Part shown: positions 19,506-29,512 of the stretch, piece by piece
Numbering within the stretch: the stretch's first letter is position 1
How the letters are laid out: each line of letters begins with the position of its first letter
Source: Tenacibaculum pacificus
GTDB lineage: Bacteria > Bacteroidota > Bacteroidia > Flavobacteriales > Flavobacteriaceae
Assembly (NCBI RefSeq): GCF_027941775.1
Contig: NZ_CP115917.1
Coordinates: 2,523,001 to 2,587,000 of the forward strand
Reading direction: 5' to 3'
DNA: 64,000 bases
Notes under the pieces: generated by a model
What the model was told of the DNA's origin: nothing
What the model saw: the letters and a program-made list of their open reading frames with translations, nothing else
Databases searched by the model: none
Program-made: the position numbers and the translations under genes

Positions 19506-22439
19506 TTAATTATTGATAATCCAAGAGACATAATACAATTGCCCTATTTGACCAGATCCTGGTGCAACAAAGTATTCTTTACCAAATAAATTTGTTCCTC
19601 CAATTTTAAATTTAGACTTCATCGAAGGTATACGATAATTTAACTGAGCATCAACTACAGTTCTTGCATCCACATTTCCTTTAATAAATTGTGATATCCA
19701 CTTATATTTGTCTTGCCATCTAGCGTTAATATTAAAACCAATATTTCTGAAAATTTTATTATTTCCAAATTCAACTTTTACAGTATGTTTTGGTGTGTTA
19801 AAATTTGGTTCAAAAAATCCTAAATCTTTATCTACAATTTCATAATCTATAAAATCATAACTGAACCCAAAATTAAAAGATTTTAGTAACTTAGTCTTTA
19901 AACCAATACCAAAGCCATAAGATGTAACTTCTGATTTACTATTGGTTACAATATTAAACTCTTGTGCTAGAAGATCACCATCATCATCAACACTATAAAG
20001 TGAAGTATATGCTAATTCATCAAGAACCAATACTCCGTCAACAATTTCACCTGCTTGTATAGCTGGATCTGCTAATTCTGCTGTTGTTAATTTTCTATTA
20101 CCAAAAGGATAAACTAAGCCTAATTTAGGGGTTATAATATCTTGTATAAATACAAAATCTTTATGTTTACTATAAAAACCATTAATATCTATATTAATAT
20201 TATTAGTTTTTGTAACACCAAAAAAACTTCGATACCCTAACTCAAATGTTTTTACTTCTTCAGGTCTAACTTCTGTATATACTGATTTTACAAAATCTTT
20301 ACCTGTGTAATCATCTTCAGGATATACAGATCTGGTTAGTAATGAATTATTAATTATATCTTCACCTGAAATAACTCCATCTAAATTATCATATTTTACA
20401 CCGTGTAATTCATTATAATTTTTACCGATAGAAATTCTAGTTAAGTTATCTTTTGAAGTCCCTAAGTTAATTTTTCGCCCTAGTTGATTTCTCAAATATT
20501 GTTCTTGTATTGTTGGGTTTCTAAAACCTGTTTGATAAGAAGCTCTTAAAAAATGATTTCTATCTTCACCTAAAGCATAATTTACAGCATAACGAGGTGA
20601 ATAATTTCCATCAAAATTTTGAGATTTATCATAACGTAAAGATCCTATTAATTTTAATCTATTATTAAGGAACTTTTTTTGAACTTGAGTATAAAAACCG
20701 TATTCGCTTATATTAATAGCTTTTGTAGCATCATTAAAAATTGTTCCTTTAGAGTTTGGATTGTACTGCCTAAATGATCCTCCAGCCTGAACATCTCCCC
20801 AATTGTTTAATAAATTACTAAAATTATAATTCCCTTCAACACGTGAGTAAGTACTCTTATCGTATATTTTACTACCACCTTCGGTAATTAATGTTTCTTT
20901 AACTCTTTTTAACTCTTTATCAAATTCAGATGTACCAGGCTGTAATGTATATGAATCAGCATAGGCTCTAGCTTTTTTCATAACATCTAAATTAGTTCTG
21001 AAATTACTTAAATCAGCACCACTATCATACATTTCTATTAAATAATCTTCCCCCCAATACTCTCCAGATAAAGAAGTCATTATCGTACCTGTTCTATTTA
21101 AATTAAACGAATTTCCTGCATCGTTTACAGTATGATACGTTCTTAAGTAAAAATGGTTTCCTTTTACTTCAAATTTTGATTGATTAACATAAGCATCTTC
21201 TTGAGTATACCTTGAACTACCTTGAAATAAACTGCTACCTGTTGCTACTCTTGAGCTTAGTATTAATTCTAAAGATTCATTTTGAAAAGGTCTATAATTG
21301 AAAGATACATCAAATTTTAAATTTTTTACTTTTTGACTCCCTCCTAATAATTCTCGTTCTGAATACCCTGTTCGGCTAATATTAAAATCTTGAGAAAAAT
21401 CGAAATCATCATATTCAGGACTATAAAAATCTACTCCAAAAGAATATTCCGCTATATCTAGTAAATTGACACTACCATTAAATTCATCTCCATAAATATT
21501 TATACCATCATAATTTAAAGTAGTATTTCTATTTCCTTCGATAATTTTATTAGTATCAATTTGTTTATTTCGTCTATCATTTGCGTGCCACTCTTCAGCT
21601 ACTATGTAGCTGAAATTAACTTTCGCAGCAAAAGACTCACTAAATTTATATGCCATACGTATAGCCGCATCATAAAAAGTATTATTTCCTGCCATTTCCT
21701 GATAAGTATTACCACTTTTTAAAGAAACACTAATACCTGTAAAATCGAAAGGGTTTTTAGTTGTCATTAGCATAATACCATTATATGCATTAGCTCCATA
21801 TAGTGCTGAAGAAGCACCTGGTAATACCTCTATATGTTGAATATCTAAATCAGAAACTCCTGATAAATTACCAGGACTAAAGTTTAAAGCTGGTGCAGCA
21901 GTATCCATACCATCTACTAATTGAATAAACCTAGAATTAGTAAAATTAGAAAAACCTCTAGTATTAATTGATTTGAAGCCATAATTACCCTCTCTTGAAT
22001 CGATTCCTTTTAAATTTACTAAACCATCATAAAAAGAATTTGAAGATGTTTTTTGAATATCATTCAAACCAAATCTTTCAATTGTTACTGGAGATTCAAT
22101 AATTTTTTCAGGAATTCTAGAGGCAGATACAACTACTTGATCTAACAAAAAACTCTCTTTTAAAATGATATTAATTGATTTTTTTAAACTTGTAATCATA
22201 AGTTCTTCTGCTTGATAACCAAAAGCAGAAACCCTTAAAGTTAAAGGAAATTTTTGTGTGCTACTAAACTTAAACTCACCATCCTGATTTGAGACAGTAC
22301 TTTTTCCATCTAAAGTAACCTTAGCATTATAAAAAGGTTCTAGATATTCATCATAAACTACACCTTTTATCTCTACTTGTGCATATGAAATAATGCTATA
22401 CAAAGTAAAAACAATCATTATTGAATATTTTTTTAACAT
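19506..22439 (-). CDS. TonB-dependent outer-membrane receptor (first of a tandem pair)
   Basis: The 977-residue receptor has a signal peptide (residues 1-20). A CarboxypepD_reg-like domain follows (about 22-95, EIKGVVYDEYLEPFYNAKVT), then a plug domain (about 105-230, ESPVTIERF, INTRGFSNF, VLPGASSALYGANAYNG) and a long beta-barrel ending YYVSWIINN. It imports an unknown ligand, perhaps an iron complex or vitamin, using TonB/ExbBD energy. The plug and C-terminal motifs are almost the same as in the receptor at 23426-26119, so the two are paralogs. It lies 29 bases after a TonB-C gene, and the pair probably forms one operon. Confidence 0.93.
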   Translation of the reverse strand: MLKKYSIMIVFTLYSIISYAQVEIKGVVYDEYLEPFYNAKVTLDGKSTVSNQDGEFKFSSTQKFPLTLRVSAFGYQAEELMITSLKKSINIILKESFLLDQVVVSASRIPEKIIESPVTIERFGLNDIQKTSSNSFYDGLVNLKGIDSREGNYGFKSINTRGFSNFTNSRFIQLVDGMDTAAPALNFSPGNLSGVSDLDIQHIEVLPGASSALYGANAYNGIMLMTTKNPFDFTGISVSLKSGNTYQEMAGNNTFYDAAIRMAYKFSESFAAKVNFSYIVAEEWHANDRRNKQIDTNKIIEGNRNTTLNYDGINIYGDEFNGSVNLLDIAEYSFGVDFYSPEYDDFDFSQDFNISRTGYSERELLGGSQKVKNLKFDVSFNYRPFQNESLELILSSRVATGSSLFQGSSRYTQEDAYVNQSKFEVKGNHFYLRTYHTVNDAGNSFNLNRTGTIMTSLSGEYWGEDYLIEMYDSGADLSNFRTNLDVMKKARAYADSYTLQPGTSEFDKELKRVKETLITEGGSKIYDKSTYSRVEGNYNFSNLLNNWGDVQAGGSFRQYNPNSKGTIFNDATKAINISEYGFYTQVQKKFLNNRLKLIGSLRYDKSQNFDGNYSPRYAVNYALGEDRNHFLRASYQTGFRNPTIQEQYLRNQLGRKINLGTSKDNLTRISIGKNYNELHGVKYDNLDGVISGEDIINNSLLTRSVYPEDDYTGKDFVKSVYTEVRPEEVKTFELGYRSFFGVTKTNNINIDINGFYSKHKDFVFIQDIITPKLGLVYPFGNRKLTTAELADPAIQAGEIVDGVLVLDELAYTSLYSVDDDGDLLAQEFNIVTNSKSEVTSYGFGIGLKTKLLKSFNFGFSYDFIDYEIVDKDLGFFEPNFNTPKHTVKVEFGNNKIFRNIGFNINARWQDKYKWISQFIKGNVDARTVVDAQLNYRIPSMKSKFKIGGTNLFGKEYFVAPGSGQIGQLYYVSWIINN

Positions 22440-22468
22440 TTTAAAAGTTATTTTGTCTAATTATAAAA

Positions 22469-23200
22469 TTATTCTTCTAAAGAAAAATTGATAGGAAAAC
22501 CATATTTTACAGAAGTATGTTTTCCTTGTTTTTTAGCTGATTGAAACCTTGGTAATAATGAAACAACTCGTTTAGCTTCGTTATTTAATACTTCACTATC
22601 ATCAGGACCTAACGTTTTAATATTTTTAACATAGCCACTTTTACTAATAATAAAACGAACCCAAACTTCACCTTCTATATTCTGTATTAAAGCTTCCGAA
22701 GGATAACTAAAGTGCTTAGAAATATGTTTCATCATTTCATTATTAAAACAATCAGACTCTTCACCTTTCTTTACTTTTTGGCAAGCATCAAAAACAGGTA
22801 TTCTATCTACAGCCGTAAATTTTAATGCCTTTTTAACTTCTTCTTTTGATAATTTATTTTTAAGATCTTCAATATTTTTATTTATATTGATTTCCTTTGA
22901 AATATTTGCAGCGACTAAATCAGTAGTCTGTTTTTCATTAGAAGAAGAACTGACACCTGAAGTAGTTAAATTATTGGTTGAAATGACCATTTTTTTCTTC
23001 AACATTCTTCTTCTAGCAGATACTTTAACACTAATTTGCCTAGATTTTTTATTCTTCGAATCTTTTAATGGAGTTATAGCACATTTAGTTATGCTATTTA
23101 AATCGATATCTGTACTCTCTGGAGATTCACAAACTTCTTGCCCAAAAAGAACAGAAGATGTTATAATATATAATAGTGTAAATAAAACTGTTTTTTTCAT
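22469..23200 (-). CDS. TonB C-terminal domain protein (paralog 1)
   Basis: I place the start at 23200 (MKKTVLFTLLYIITSSVLFG) because it gives a clean signal peptide. The product is about 243 residues. After the signal come EVCESPES, a basic stretch (SARRRMLKKKM) and a TonB_C-type domain at about residues 145-243. Visible parts of that domain are IPVFDACQKVKKGEESDCFN, FSYPSEALIQNIEGEVWVRF and YGFPINFSLEE. There is no proline-rich linker, and the only hydrophobic helix is the signal. It may be retained as an anchor or the protein may be periplasmic. It precedes the receptor at 19506-22439. Confidence 0.85.
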   Translation of the reverse strand: MKKTVLFTLLYIITSSVLFGQEVCESPESTDIDLNSITKCAITPLKDSKNKKSRQISVKVSARRRMLKKKMVISTNNLTTSGVSSSSNEKQTTDLVAANISKEININKNIEDLKNKLSKEEVKKALKFTAVDRIPVFDACQKVKKGEESDCFNNEMMKHISKHFSYPSEALIQNIEGEVWVRFIISKSGYVKNIKTLGPDDSEVLNNEAKRVVSLLPRFQSAKKQGKHTSVKYGFPINFSLEE

Positions 23201-23343
23201 AAAAAATGACTTTAAATAACTCACTATCAAATAACAAGCCAAACTTAATCAGGCGGCAAATATATTAAAATAATATCATTATTAGATAGTAAAATATTTT
23301 TTAATTTAAAAAAAGTATTTTCAACAACAGACTTTGATTAAAC

Positions 23344-23388
23344 ATAAAAAAACCTAAATAATACATGTATTATTTAGGTTTTTTTATG
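23344..23388. terminator. Terminator after the second TonB-dependent receptor
   Basis: There is a very long perfect palindrome: AAACCTAAATAATACA with its complement, centred on ATGT at about 23366, with A7 and T7 flanks. It lies past the stop of the receptor ending at 23426 and could act in both directions. Confidence 0.85.
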
Positions 23389-23425
23389 TTTAATTCTTTT
23401 ATTTAGTAAATACTTGACTTATATA

Positions 23426-26119
23426 CTACTGATTAATAGTCCAAGAAATGTAATACATTGAGCCAATTAATCCAGAACCAGGAGCAACAACATATTCTTT
23501 ACCTCCTAAGTTAGTACCACCAACTTTAATTCTTGATTTTAAATTTGGAATAGTATAGTTTATCTGAGCATCTAATACAGTTCTACTATCAATATTTCCG
23601 TTTAAGAAACTAGATTGCCATAAGAATTCATTTTGCCATCTTGCATTTAGATTGAACCCGAAGTTTTTAAACAAATTAGGATTACCAAACATTACTTTTA
23701 CTTGATGTTCTGGGGTATTAAAACCAGGTTGAAAATCTTCATCATCTTCTTGATTAAATATTAATTTACTTAATGTGTAATTTGCTCCAAAATTAAATGT
23801 TTTAAACACTTTTGTCGTTAAACCTACGCCAATACCATAAGACTCTACTTTAGCTAAGGTATTTGTATTTAAAGTAAACTCTGTTAAATCTTCATTTTCA
23901 AATGCATCTTTACCACCAACAAAACCTTCATAATTAGGCACTACTACTGTTTTAGTAGCTGTAAAATTATCATATTGATTATAATAACCATTTATATCTA
24001 ATTCAACAATGTTAGTAGATGTTAAATTTACAATACTTCTATATCCTAATTCATAAGATGTTACTTTTTCAGGCTTTACTCGATTAGGGTTTACACGTAC
24101 ATAAGTACCATCTTTTAACATAAACGCATTATTAAAAACATCTTGTCCTTTAATAATAGTATTAGGAATATTCTCATTTTCAACTTCTACTAAAAAACGT
24201 TCTATATTTTCTGATGAAGTTCCTAATAAAAATTGATTTGGACCCGATTTCAATCCTAAATACTGTTCTAATGTACTTGGAGTTCTAAAACCTGTTTGAT
24301 ATGAAGCTCTTAGGATTTTATTTTCTTTAACAGCATAATTTAAAGCAACCCTTGGTGAAAAATTACCATCAAAGTTTTTTGTTTTATCATAACGAACAGA
24401 CCCAGTAAACTTTAAACGATCATCTAAAAACTTCTTTTGTAGCTGTGAATATATTCCATACATATCAAATTCAATAGGATCTTCTTTATCTGTAAATAAA
24501 GTACCTTCTGAATTAATGTTAAATTTACGGTAAGAACCTCCTACTTGAAATTCACCCCATTTAATAATATCTCTAAAATTATAATTTACATCAGCATTAT
24601 ATAAATTGGTATTGTCTTTTATGCCTGCTCCTCCTTCACTAATAGAAGTATCTTTTATTTTAGCTAATGCTCTGTTAAAGTCTACTGTTCCTGGTTCAAG
24701 CCTACCCATATCAGCAAAACTCCTTGCTACATTATGGTTCCCTGATTTTATATTTGGTATTAACCCTCCAAATGCAGCTCCATATTCAGTAAACCACTTT
24801 TTATTAGATTTATAATCCTGATTTAAAGCAATCCCTGCAAAACGTAAATCATAGCTTATTCCTGTAGTATTAGTAGTGTAATAAGCACGAGCAAAGAAAT
24901 TCTTACCTAAAACTTCTACTTTATGCTGTTGAACAAGAAATTCTTGTTGAGAAAACCTATTTGAACCTTGATATAAATTATCTCCTTCAGAGAAACGTGA
25001 ATTAAGTATTACCTCTAACTTTTCATTTCCCATTGGTCTAAAATGTAACGATGCATCAAACTTTAAACCACTACCATCATAATCATATAGTTCTTTCTCT
25101 GCATATCCTGTTCTAGTTACAGTTCCTATATCTTTAAATGGACCTGTAAATGTATAAGCAATCTCATCTCCATAAAAATTTACTCCATCATAATCAGGTG
25201 TGTCATTTCTATTTCCTTCTTTAATAACACCTCCAACACCTGTTGTGTTCGATGCATCATTTGCATGCCATTCTTCAGCTTTATAAACAACTAAATTTGC
25301 TTTTGCTGCAATATAATTATTAAACTTATATGCCATTCTAACACCAACATCATGAAATTGATGTGATCCTGATTCTTCTTGATTGATAAAACCTGTTTTA
25401 TAATAAGTACTTATTCCATCATAATCAAAAGGATTTTTACTTTTCATTAATAAAATACCGTTAAATGCATTTGCACCATATAAAGCTGAAGATGCTCCTG
25501 GAAGTATTTCTACATCCTTTACATCTAATTCTGATAGCCCTACAATATTACCTGCTGAAAAATTTAATGCTGGTATTGAAGTTTCAACACCATCTACTAA
25601 CTGAACAAATCTTGTATTATCAAAAGTAGAAAATCCACGGGAGTTAATCGATTTAAAACCATAACTTGCTTCTCTAGAATCTACTCCTTTTAAGTTTGTT
25701 AATCCATCATAAAAAGAAACAGAAGTATTATTTTTAATATCTGTAAGTCCTAATCTCTCAATAGTTACTGGTGATTCAATAATTCGTTCTGGAGATCTAG
25801 AAGCTGAAATTACAACTTCATCTAAGGTTGTATTTTCTTTTAAAATAATATTTAATTCTTGATCTGCATCTGTTATTTCGATTACTTCTTTACGATATCC
25901 GAAAGCAGAAACTTGAATAACAAATGGAAATTCAGATTTTACTGTTAGCGTAAAACTTCCATCAATATCTGAAACAATTCTACTGTCTAATGAATTAATA
26001 ATAGCACTTGGAAAAGGCTCTAGGTATTCATCATAAACCTTTCCTTCTATTATAACCTGTGCCGAAATAGCAATACTATAAATAACAAAAAAAAGTAGTA
26101 GTAGTAGTTTTTTATGCAT
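23426..26119 (-). CDS. TonB-dependent outer-membrane receptor (second of a tandem pair)
   Basis: The 897-residue protein has the same architecture as its neighbour at 19506. Its signal peptide ends near AISA. A CarboxypepD_reg-like domain (IEGKVYDEYLEPFPSAIINS) follows, then a plug with ESPVTIERLGL, INSRGFSTF and ILPGASSALYGANAFNG, and a barrel ending YYISWTINQ. The barrel is about 80 residues shorter than in the paralog, so the surface loops and ligand may differ. It starts 30 bases after the TonB-C gene at 26150. No ligand can be deduced, and no siderophore, cobalamin or polysaccharide genes lie next to it. Confidence 0.93.
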   Translation of the reverse strand: MHKKLLLLLFFVIYSIAISAQVIIEGKVYDEYLEPFPSAIINSLDSRIVSDIDGSFTLTVKSEFPFVIQVSAFGYRKEVIEITDADQELNIILKENTTLDEVVISASRSPERIIESPVTIERLGLTDIKNNTSVSFYDGLTNLKGVDSREASYGFKSINSRGFSTFDNTRFVQLVDGVETSIPALNFSAGNIVGLSELDVKDVEILPGASSALYGANAFNGILLMKSKNPFDYDGISTYYKTGFINQEESGSHQFHDVGVRMAYKFNNYIAAKANLVVYKAEEWHANDASNTTGVGGVIKEGNRNDTPDYDGVNFYGDEIAYTFTGPFKDIGTVTRTGYAEKELYDYDGSGLKFDASLHFRPMGNEKLEVILNSRFSEGDNLYQGSNRFSQQEFLVQQHKVEVLGKNFFARAYYTTNTTGISYDLRFAGIALNQDYKSNKKWFTEYGAAFGGLIPNIKSGNHNVARSFADMGRLEPGTVDFNRALAKIKDTSISEGGAGIKDNTNLYNADVNYNFRDIIKWGEFQVGGSYRKFNINSEGTLFTDKEDPIEFDMYGIYSQLQKKFLDDRLKFTGSVRYDKTKNFDGNFSPRVALNYAVKENKILRASYQTGFRTPSTLEQYLGLKSGPNQFLLGTSSENIERFLVEVENENIPNTIIKGQDVFNNAFMLKDGTYVRVNPNRVKPEKVTSYELGYRSIVNLTSTNIVELDINGYYNQYDNFTATKTVVVPNYEGFVGGKDAFENEDLTEFTLNTNTLAKVESYGIGVGLTTKVFKTFNFGANYTLSKLIFNQEDDEDFQPGFNTPEHQVKVMFGNPNLFKNFGFNLNARWQNEFLWQSSFLNGNIDSRTVLDAQINYTIPNLKSRIKVGGTNLGGKEYVVAPGSGLIGSMYYISWTINQ

Positions 26120-26149
26120 ATTGTTTTGTTTAGTTTAATTGTAATAAGA

Positions 26150-26872
26150 TTATTGCTCTAAAGCAAATGAAATAGGAAAGCCATATTTTACAGAAACACG
26201 TCCACCATCTTTTTTTGCTGGAATAAATTGAGGTAATTTAGAAACTACTCTAACTGCTTCTTTATTTAATATACCTCCATTTCTAGGACCTAAAGTTTTA
26301 ATGTTTTTTACTTCACCATTTTTATCAATAATAAAACGAACCCAAACTTCTCCTTGAATAGATTCTTGAATAGCATCACTTGGGTATCTAAAATGTTTAG
26401 AAATATGCGCAACCATTTTTTCATTAAAACAATTAACACGATCACCTTTTTTCACTTTTTTACAAGCATTAAACAAAGGGATTTTATCAACAGTATTAAA
26501 TTTTGCAGCACTTTTTAATTCTTCAATAGATAATTTCTTTTTTATATCTTCTATATTTGTGTTTGATGATATAGATTTAGTAACTTCTAGATTTTCAGTT
26601 ACTTTTTTAACCTTAACAAGACCTATACTTCCAATACTAGAAAGCTCCTTTTTCTTTATATTTTGTCTCTTTTTTAAGTGTCTTCTACTTGCAGATACTG
26701 TAACCGATATTTGTCTTGATTTTTTATTTTTTTTAGATTTTTTAATAGTACATTTAGTAATACTAATAGTATTTAAATCTAAATCCGTTTTATCTGGAGA
26801 TTCACAAACTTCTTGTGATATAACATTAATTGAAAAGAAACAGGTTAACACTAATAATAATAATTCTCTCAT
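26150..26872 (-). CDS. TonB C-terminal domain protein (paralog 2)
   Basis: The 240-residue protein has a signal peptide (MRELLLLVLTCFFSINVIS), then QEVCESPDKTDLDLN, a lysine-rich basic block (SASRRHLKKRQNIKKKE) and a TonB_C-like domain. That domain shows IPLFNACKKVKKGDRVNCFN, FRYPSDAIQESIQGEVWVRF and YGFPISFALEQ. It is clearly homologous over its whole length to paralog 1, and both are followed by a receptor at 29-30 bases, so the gene pair was duplicated as a unit. The conserved cysteines in the VCES and CFN motifs could form disulfides in the periplasm. Confidence 0.86.
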   Translation of the reverse strand: MRELLLLVLTCFFSINVISQEVCESPDKTDLDLNTISITKCTIKKSKKNKKSRQISVTVSASRRHLKKRQNIKKKELSSIGSIGLVKVKKVTENLEVTKSISSNTNIEDIKKKLSIEELKSAAKFNTVDKIPLFNACKKVKKGDRVNCFNEKMVAHISKHFRYPSDAIQESIQGEVWVRFIIDKNGEVKNIKTLGPRNGGILNKEAVRVVSKLPQFIPAKKDGGRVSVKYGFPISFALEQ

Positions 26873-26997
26873 AGTATAAGGGGATTAAGCTAAATAATTA
26901 CTTAAAAATAATAGCAATTAAAACAAGCTTATAAGCTATACAAAGATACGTTTTTTTTTTTAAAACAGAAAAACCTTAATTTATCATTAATAAATAT

Positions 26998-27678
26998 TTA
27001 ATTTAAAGTAAAATTCATAGGGAATTTGTATATAACATTTGCTAAAAGACCTTTTTCTTTACCTGGAGTAAACTTAGGTAATAATAATACAATTCTCATT
27101 GCTTCTTTTTTCAATACATCATTATCTTTTTCTCCTTGTATTTTTACATCCTTTACTTCTCCATTCTTATCAATAACAAAACTTACTTCTAAATTACCTT
27201 CAACACCTTTCTTTAAAGCTTCCTTCGGATATATAAAATTATTAATAATATGTTTTTCCATTTCATTATTAAAACATTCAATATTATCTGATGAATCTTC
27301 ATTACAAGATGCGAATAATGGAATATTCTCTACAGAATCAAAAGAAACAACTTGTTTTTCAGCTTCTTTTTTTAGCATTATTAATAATTCGGCATCTATT
27401 TTAGTTGTTGTTTGACTATCAACAAGTGCTTTTGTTTTTAAATTACTAGCTAAATGAACAACCTTATTTAAATAAATACGTTTTTTTAAATATCTTGTAC
27501 TCGAAGCAATAACATATTTAGTTTTTTGTTTTTTTGTTTTTGTAACTTCTTTTCCTACTGCACATTTATTAATAGCATTAACATCTACTAGTACTTTCTT
27601 CTCTGAAAGACAAACTTTTTGAGAAAAAACAGATAGCACACTAAAAAAAACGGTTAATATTATTAGTATATTTTTCAT
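26998..27678 (-). CDS. TonB C-terminal domain protein (paralog 3, no receptor partner)
   Basis: The start at 27678 (MKNILIILTVFFSVLSVFS) gives a signal peptide and a product of about 226 residues. The layout copies the other two paralogs: QKVCLSEKKVLVD, a basic segment (STRYLKKRIYLNK) and a TonB_C-type end with IPLFASCNEDSSDNIECFN and FIYPKEALKKGVEGNLEVSF. It is more diverged and has no receptor gene downstream. It lies about 125 bases upstream of paralog 2 in the same direction. It may belong to the same regulon. Its function is inferred only from the fold. Confidence 0.82.
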   Translation of the reverse strand: MKNILIILTVFFSVLSVFSQKVCLSEKKVLVDVNAINKCAVGKEVTKTKKQKTKYVIASSTRYLKKRIYLNKVVHLASNLKTKALVDSQTTTKIDAELLIMLKKEAEKQVVSFDSVENIPLFASCNEDSSDNIECFNNEMEKHIINNFIYPKEALKKGVEGNLEVSFVIDKNGEVKDVKIQGEKDNDVLKKEAMRIVLLLPKFTPGKEKGLLANVIYKFPMNFTLN

Positions 27679-27915
27679 TAGAATTTCTTTTAATTTTAAA
27701 CAAATTATCCAACAGTTTTTAAAACTATTGAACGACATCAAATTATTTGATTTATCTATTTAAAAAGAATGATATGTAATTCTAATTTAGTTTGAAAAGT
27801 AGTATCAAAAGGAAATTTTGATATAGCGGAAGGTGTTCTTTTATTATTTTTCATTTTCTAGGGGGAATAAAATGGTTAAAATATTTTCTCTCTAAGAGAT
27901 ACCTCAATATACAAC

Positions 27916-27952
27916 AAAAAGCACATAGACACAAAATATCTATGTACTTTTT
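27916..27952 (-). terminator. Terminator after hflX
   Basis: In the minus-strand RNA, AAAAAGUACAUAGA pairs with UCUAUGUGCUUUUU with one U-G wobble and a nine-base loop. The mismatch is tolerated only in this direction, which fits hflX transcription. Confidence 0.75.
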
Positions 27953-27978
27953 ACATTAAGCTATGTTAAACTAAGTGT

Positions 27979-29199
27979 TTACTCTATCGGTAAATCGTCT
28001 TCGTATAAGAAGTTATTGTAAGGAAATCGTTGAATATGTATTTTTTTAACTTCGTTATACACTCTTTCTTTAAAATCTTCTAAATTATCTTTATTTAATG
28101 CTGATATAAAAAGACTTTCTTTTCCTAAATCATTCATCCAAGTGTTCTTCCAATCATCAAGTGTATAATGATTTTTAGATTTCTCGGTGATTAAATCATC
28201 CTCATCAATTGTTTCGTGAGTATAAGCATCAATTTTATTAAAAACCATTAAAATTGGTTTATTTGAAGCACCTATTTCATCTAAAATTTTATTTACAGAT
28301 GCAATATGATCTTCAAAATTTGGATGACAAATATCAACTATATGTAATAATAAATCAGCTTCACGAACTTCATCTAAAGTAGATTTGAATGACTCTACTA
28401 ATTGTGTAGGCAACTTTCTAATGAAACCAACAGTATCGGTCATTAAAAAAGGAATGTTCTTAATTACAACTTTTCTTACCGTTGTATCAAGAGTTGCAAA
28501 TAATTTGTTTTCAGCAAAAACATCACTTTTACTAATTACATTCATTAAAGTCGATTTACCAACATTGGTATATCCAACTAATGCAACACGTACCATTTTA
28601 CCTCTATTCTTTCTTTGAACTGCCATTTGACGGTCAATAGTAGAAAGTTTTTTCTTTAATAAGGTAATTTTTTCTCTAATAATACGACGGTCAGTTTCAA
28701 TTTCGGTTTCACCAGGTCCACGCATTCCGATACCCCCTTTTTGCTTATCAAGGTGAGTCCATAACCTTGTTAATCGAGGTAATAAATATTGACATTGTGC
28801 CAATTCTACTTGTGCTTTTGCAGAACTTGTTTGCGCTCTTCCTGCAAAAATATCTAGTATTAAATTTGTTCTATCTAATACTTTACATCCTAATTCATTC
28901 TCAATATTACGCAATTGCGCAGGCGATAATTCGTCATCAAAAATGGCAATACTGATGCCCTTTGATGCGATATACATTCTTACTTCTTCTAATTTACCAG
29001 TTCCTAAAAAAGTTTTAGGATTTGGTTTTTCCATTTTCTGGACAAAGCGTTTTACAGCAACTCCTCCTGCTGTTAAAGTCAAAAACTCTAACTCATCTAA
29101 ATATTCTTCAGATTGTTTTTCGTTTTGTTTTTGGGTTATAATACCAATTAAAACCGCTTTTTCGATTATTTCTTCACGTGTTTCTTCCATACCCTGCAA
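27979..29199 (-). CDS. hflX: GTPase HflX
   Basis: The 406-residue ribosome-associated GTPase has an N-terminal HflX domain (VQKMEKPNPKTFLGTGKLEE) and the linker KGGIGMRGPGETEIETDRR. The G domain has G1 GYTNVGKSTL, G3 DTVGFIRKLP and G4 NKID, followed by a C-terminal extension. HflX splits or rescues stalled ribosomes, chiefly under stress. The true start may be the methionine three codons in (29190), because MEETREEIIEK is the more usual opening. Minus-strand -7-like boxes (TAAATTTG at 29205-29212) lie just upstream. It ends before a terminator. Confidence 0.95.
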   Translation of the reverse strand: MQGMEETREEIIEKAVLIGIITQKQNEKQSEEYLDELEFLTLTAGGVAVKRFVQKMEKPNPKTFLGTGKLEEVRMYIASKGISIAIFDDELSPAQLRNIENELGCKVLDRTNLILDIFAGRAQTSSAKAQVELAQCQYLLPRLTRLWTHLDKQKGGIGMRGPGETEIETDRRIIREKITLLKKKLSTIDRQMAVQRKNRGKMVRVALVGYTNVGKSTLMNVISKSDVFAENKLFATLDTTVRKVVIKNIPFLMTDTVGFIRKLPTQLVESFKSTLDEVREADLLLHIVDICHPNFEDHIASVNKILDEIGASNKPILMVFNKIDAYTHETIDEDDLITEKSKNHYTLDDWKNTWMNDLGKESLFISALNKDNLEDFKERVYNEVKKIHIQRFPYNNFLYEDDLPIE

Positions 29200-29329
29200 A
29201 AATACAAATTTATCAATTGAACAACTCTTTTTTAATTTGTTCTTTATATACTTTGTTTTGTTTGCTGATGTTTTATTTAAATAGATATCAAAATATTTTA
29301 AATAATTATCAGAATTTAGTTTGGTTGCC

Positions 29330-29413
29330 TAGCCCCGATTGAAGCAATTGTTTGAGCTCTTTTTTGTTTTTTTCAAACAAAAAAAGCGAGTGCGGAAAGC
29401 GGGAAATAGCTTC
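29330..29413 (+). repeat. Dispersed structured intergenic element, copy 1
   Basis: It begins TAGCCCCGATTGAAGCAATT, followed by GTTTGAGCTC, a T-rich/A-rich hairpin (TTTTTTGTTT with AAACAAAAAA) and the closing box GCGAGTGCGGAAAGCGGGA, ending at GCTTC. Three further copies are at 50927, 51534 and 59740. It lies 3' of the minus-strand gene at 29513. Confidence 0.92.
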
Positions 29414-29437
29414 AAATAATTTTTAAAATTAAAGCAT

Positions 29438-29474
29438 AAAAAAACACTCACTTTTTACAAAATGAGTGTTTTTT
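29438..29474. terminator. Terminator after the 119-residue gene
   Basis: AAAAAACACTCA pairs with TGAGTGTTTTTT around a 12-base loop, about 40 bases past the stop codon of the minus-strand gene. Confidence 0.75.
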
Positions 29475-29512
29475 AAAATATTTTTTAGGCGATAAAAAAA
29501 ATTAAAGATGTT

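Larger units (their letters stand above)
29200..29512. other. 313-base intergenic region with dispersed repeat copy 1
   Basis: The region holds the upstream area of hflX, repeat copy 1 (29330-29413) and a terminator hairpin (29438-29474). No gene is seen. Confidence 0.8.

Noticed and set aside
27742..27978. Small gene between hflX and the third TonB-C gene
   Set aside because: Only very short open frames are present and none has a recognisable start or composition. The stretch holds the hflX terminator and otherwise nothing clear.
29330..29413. Dispersed element as a simple transcription terminator
   Set aside because: Ordinary hairpin terminators are already present next to copies 1 and 2, and a terminator would not need invariant outer boxes. 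A terminator role as a side effect is still possible.
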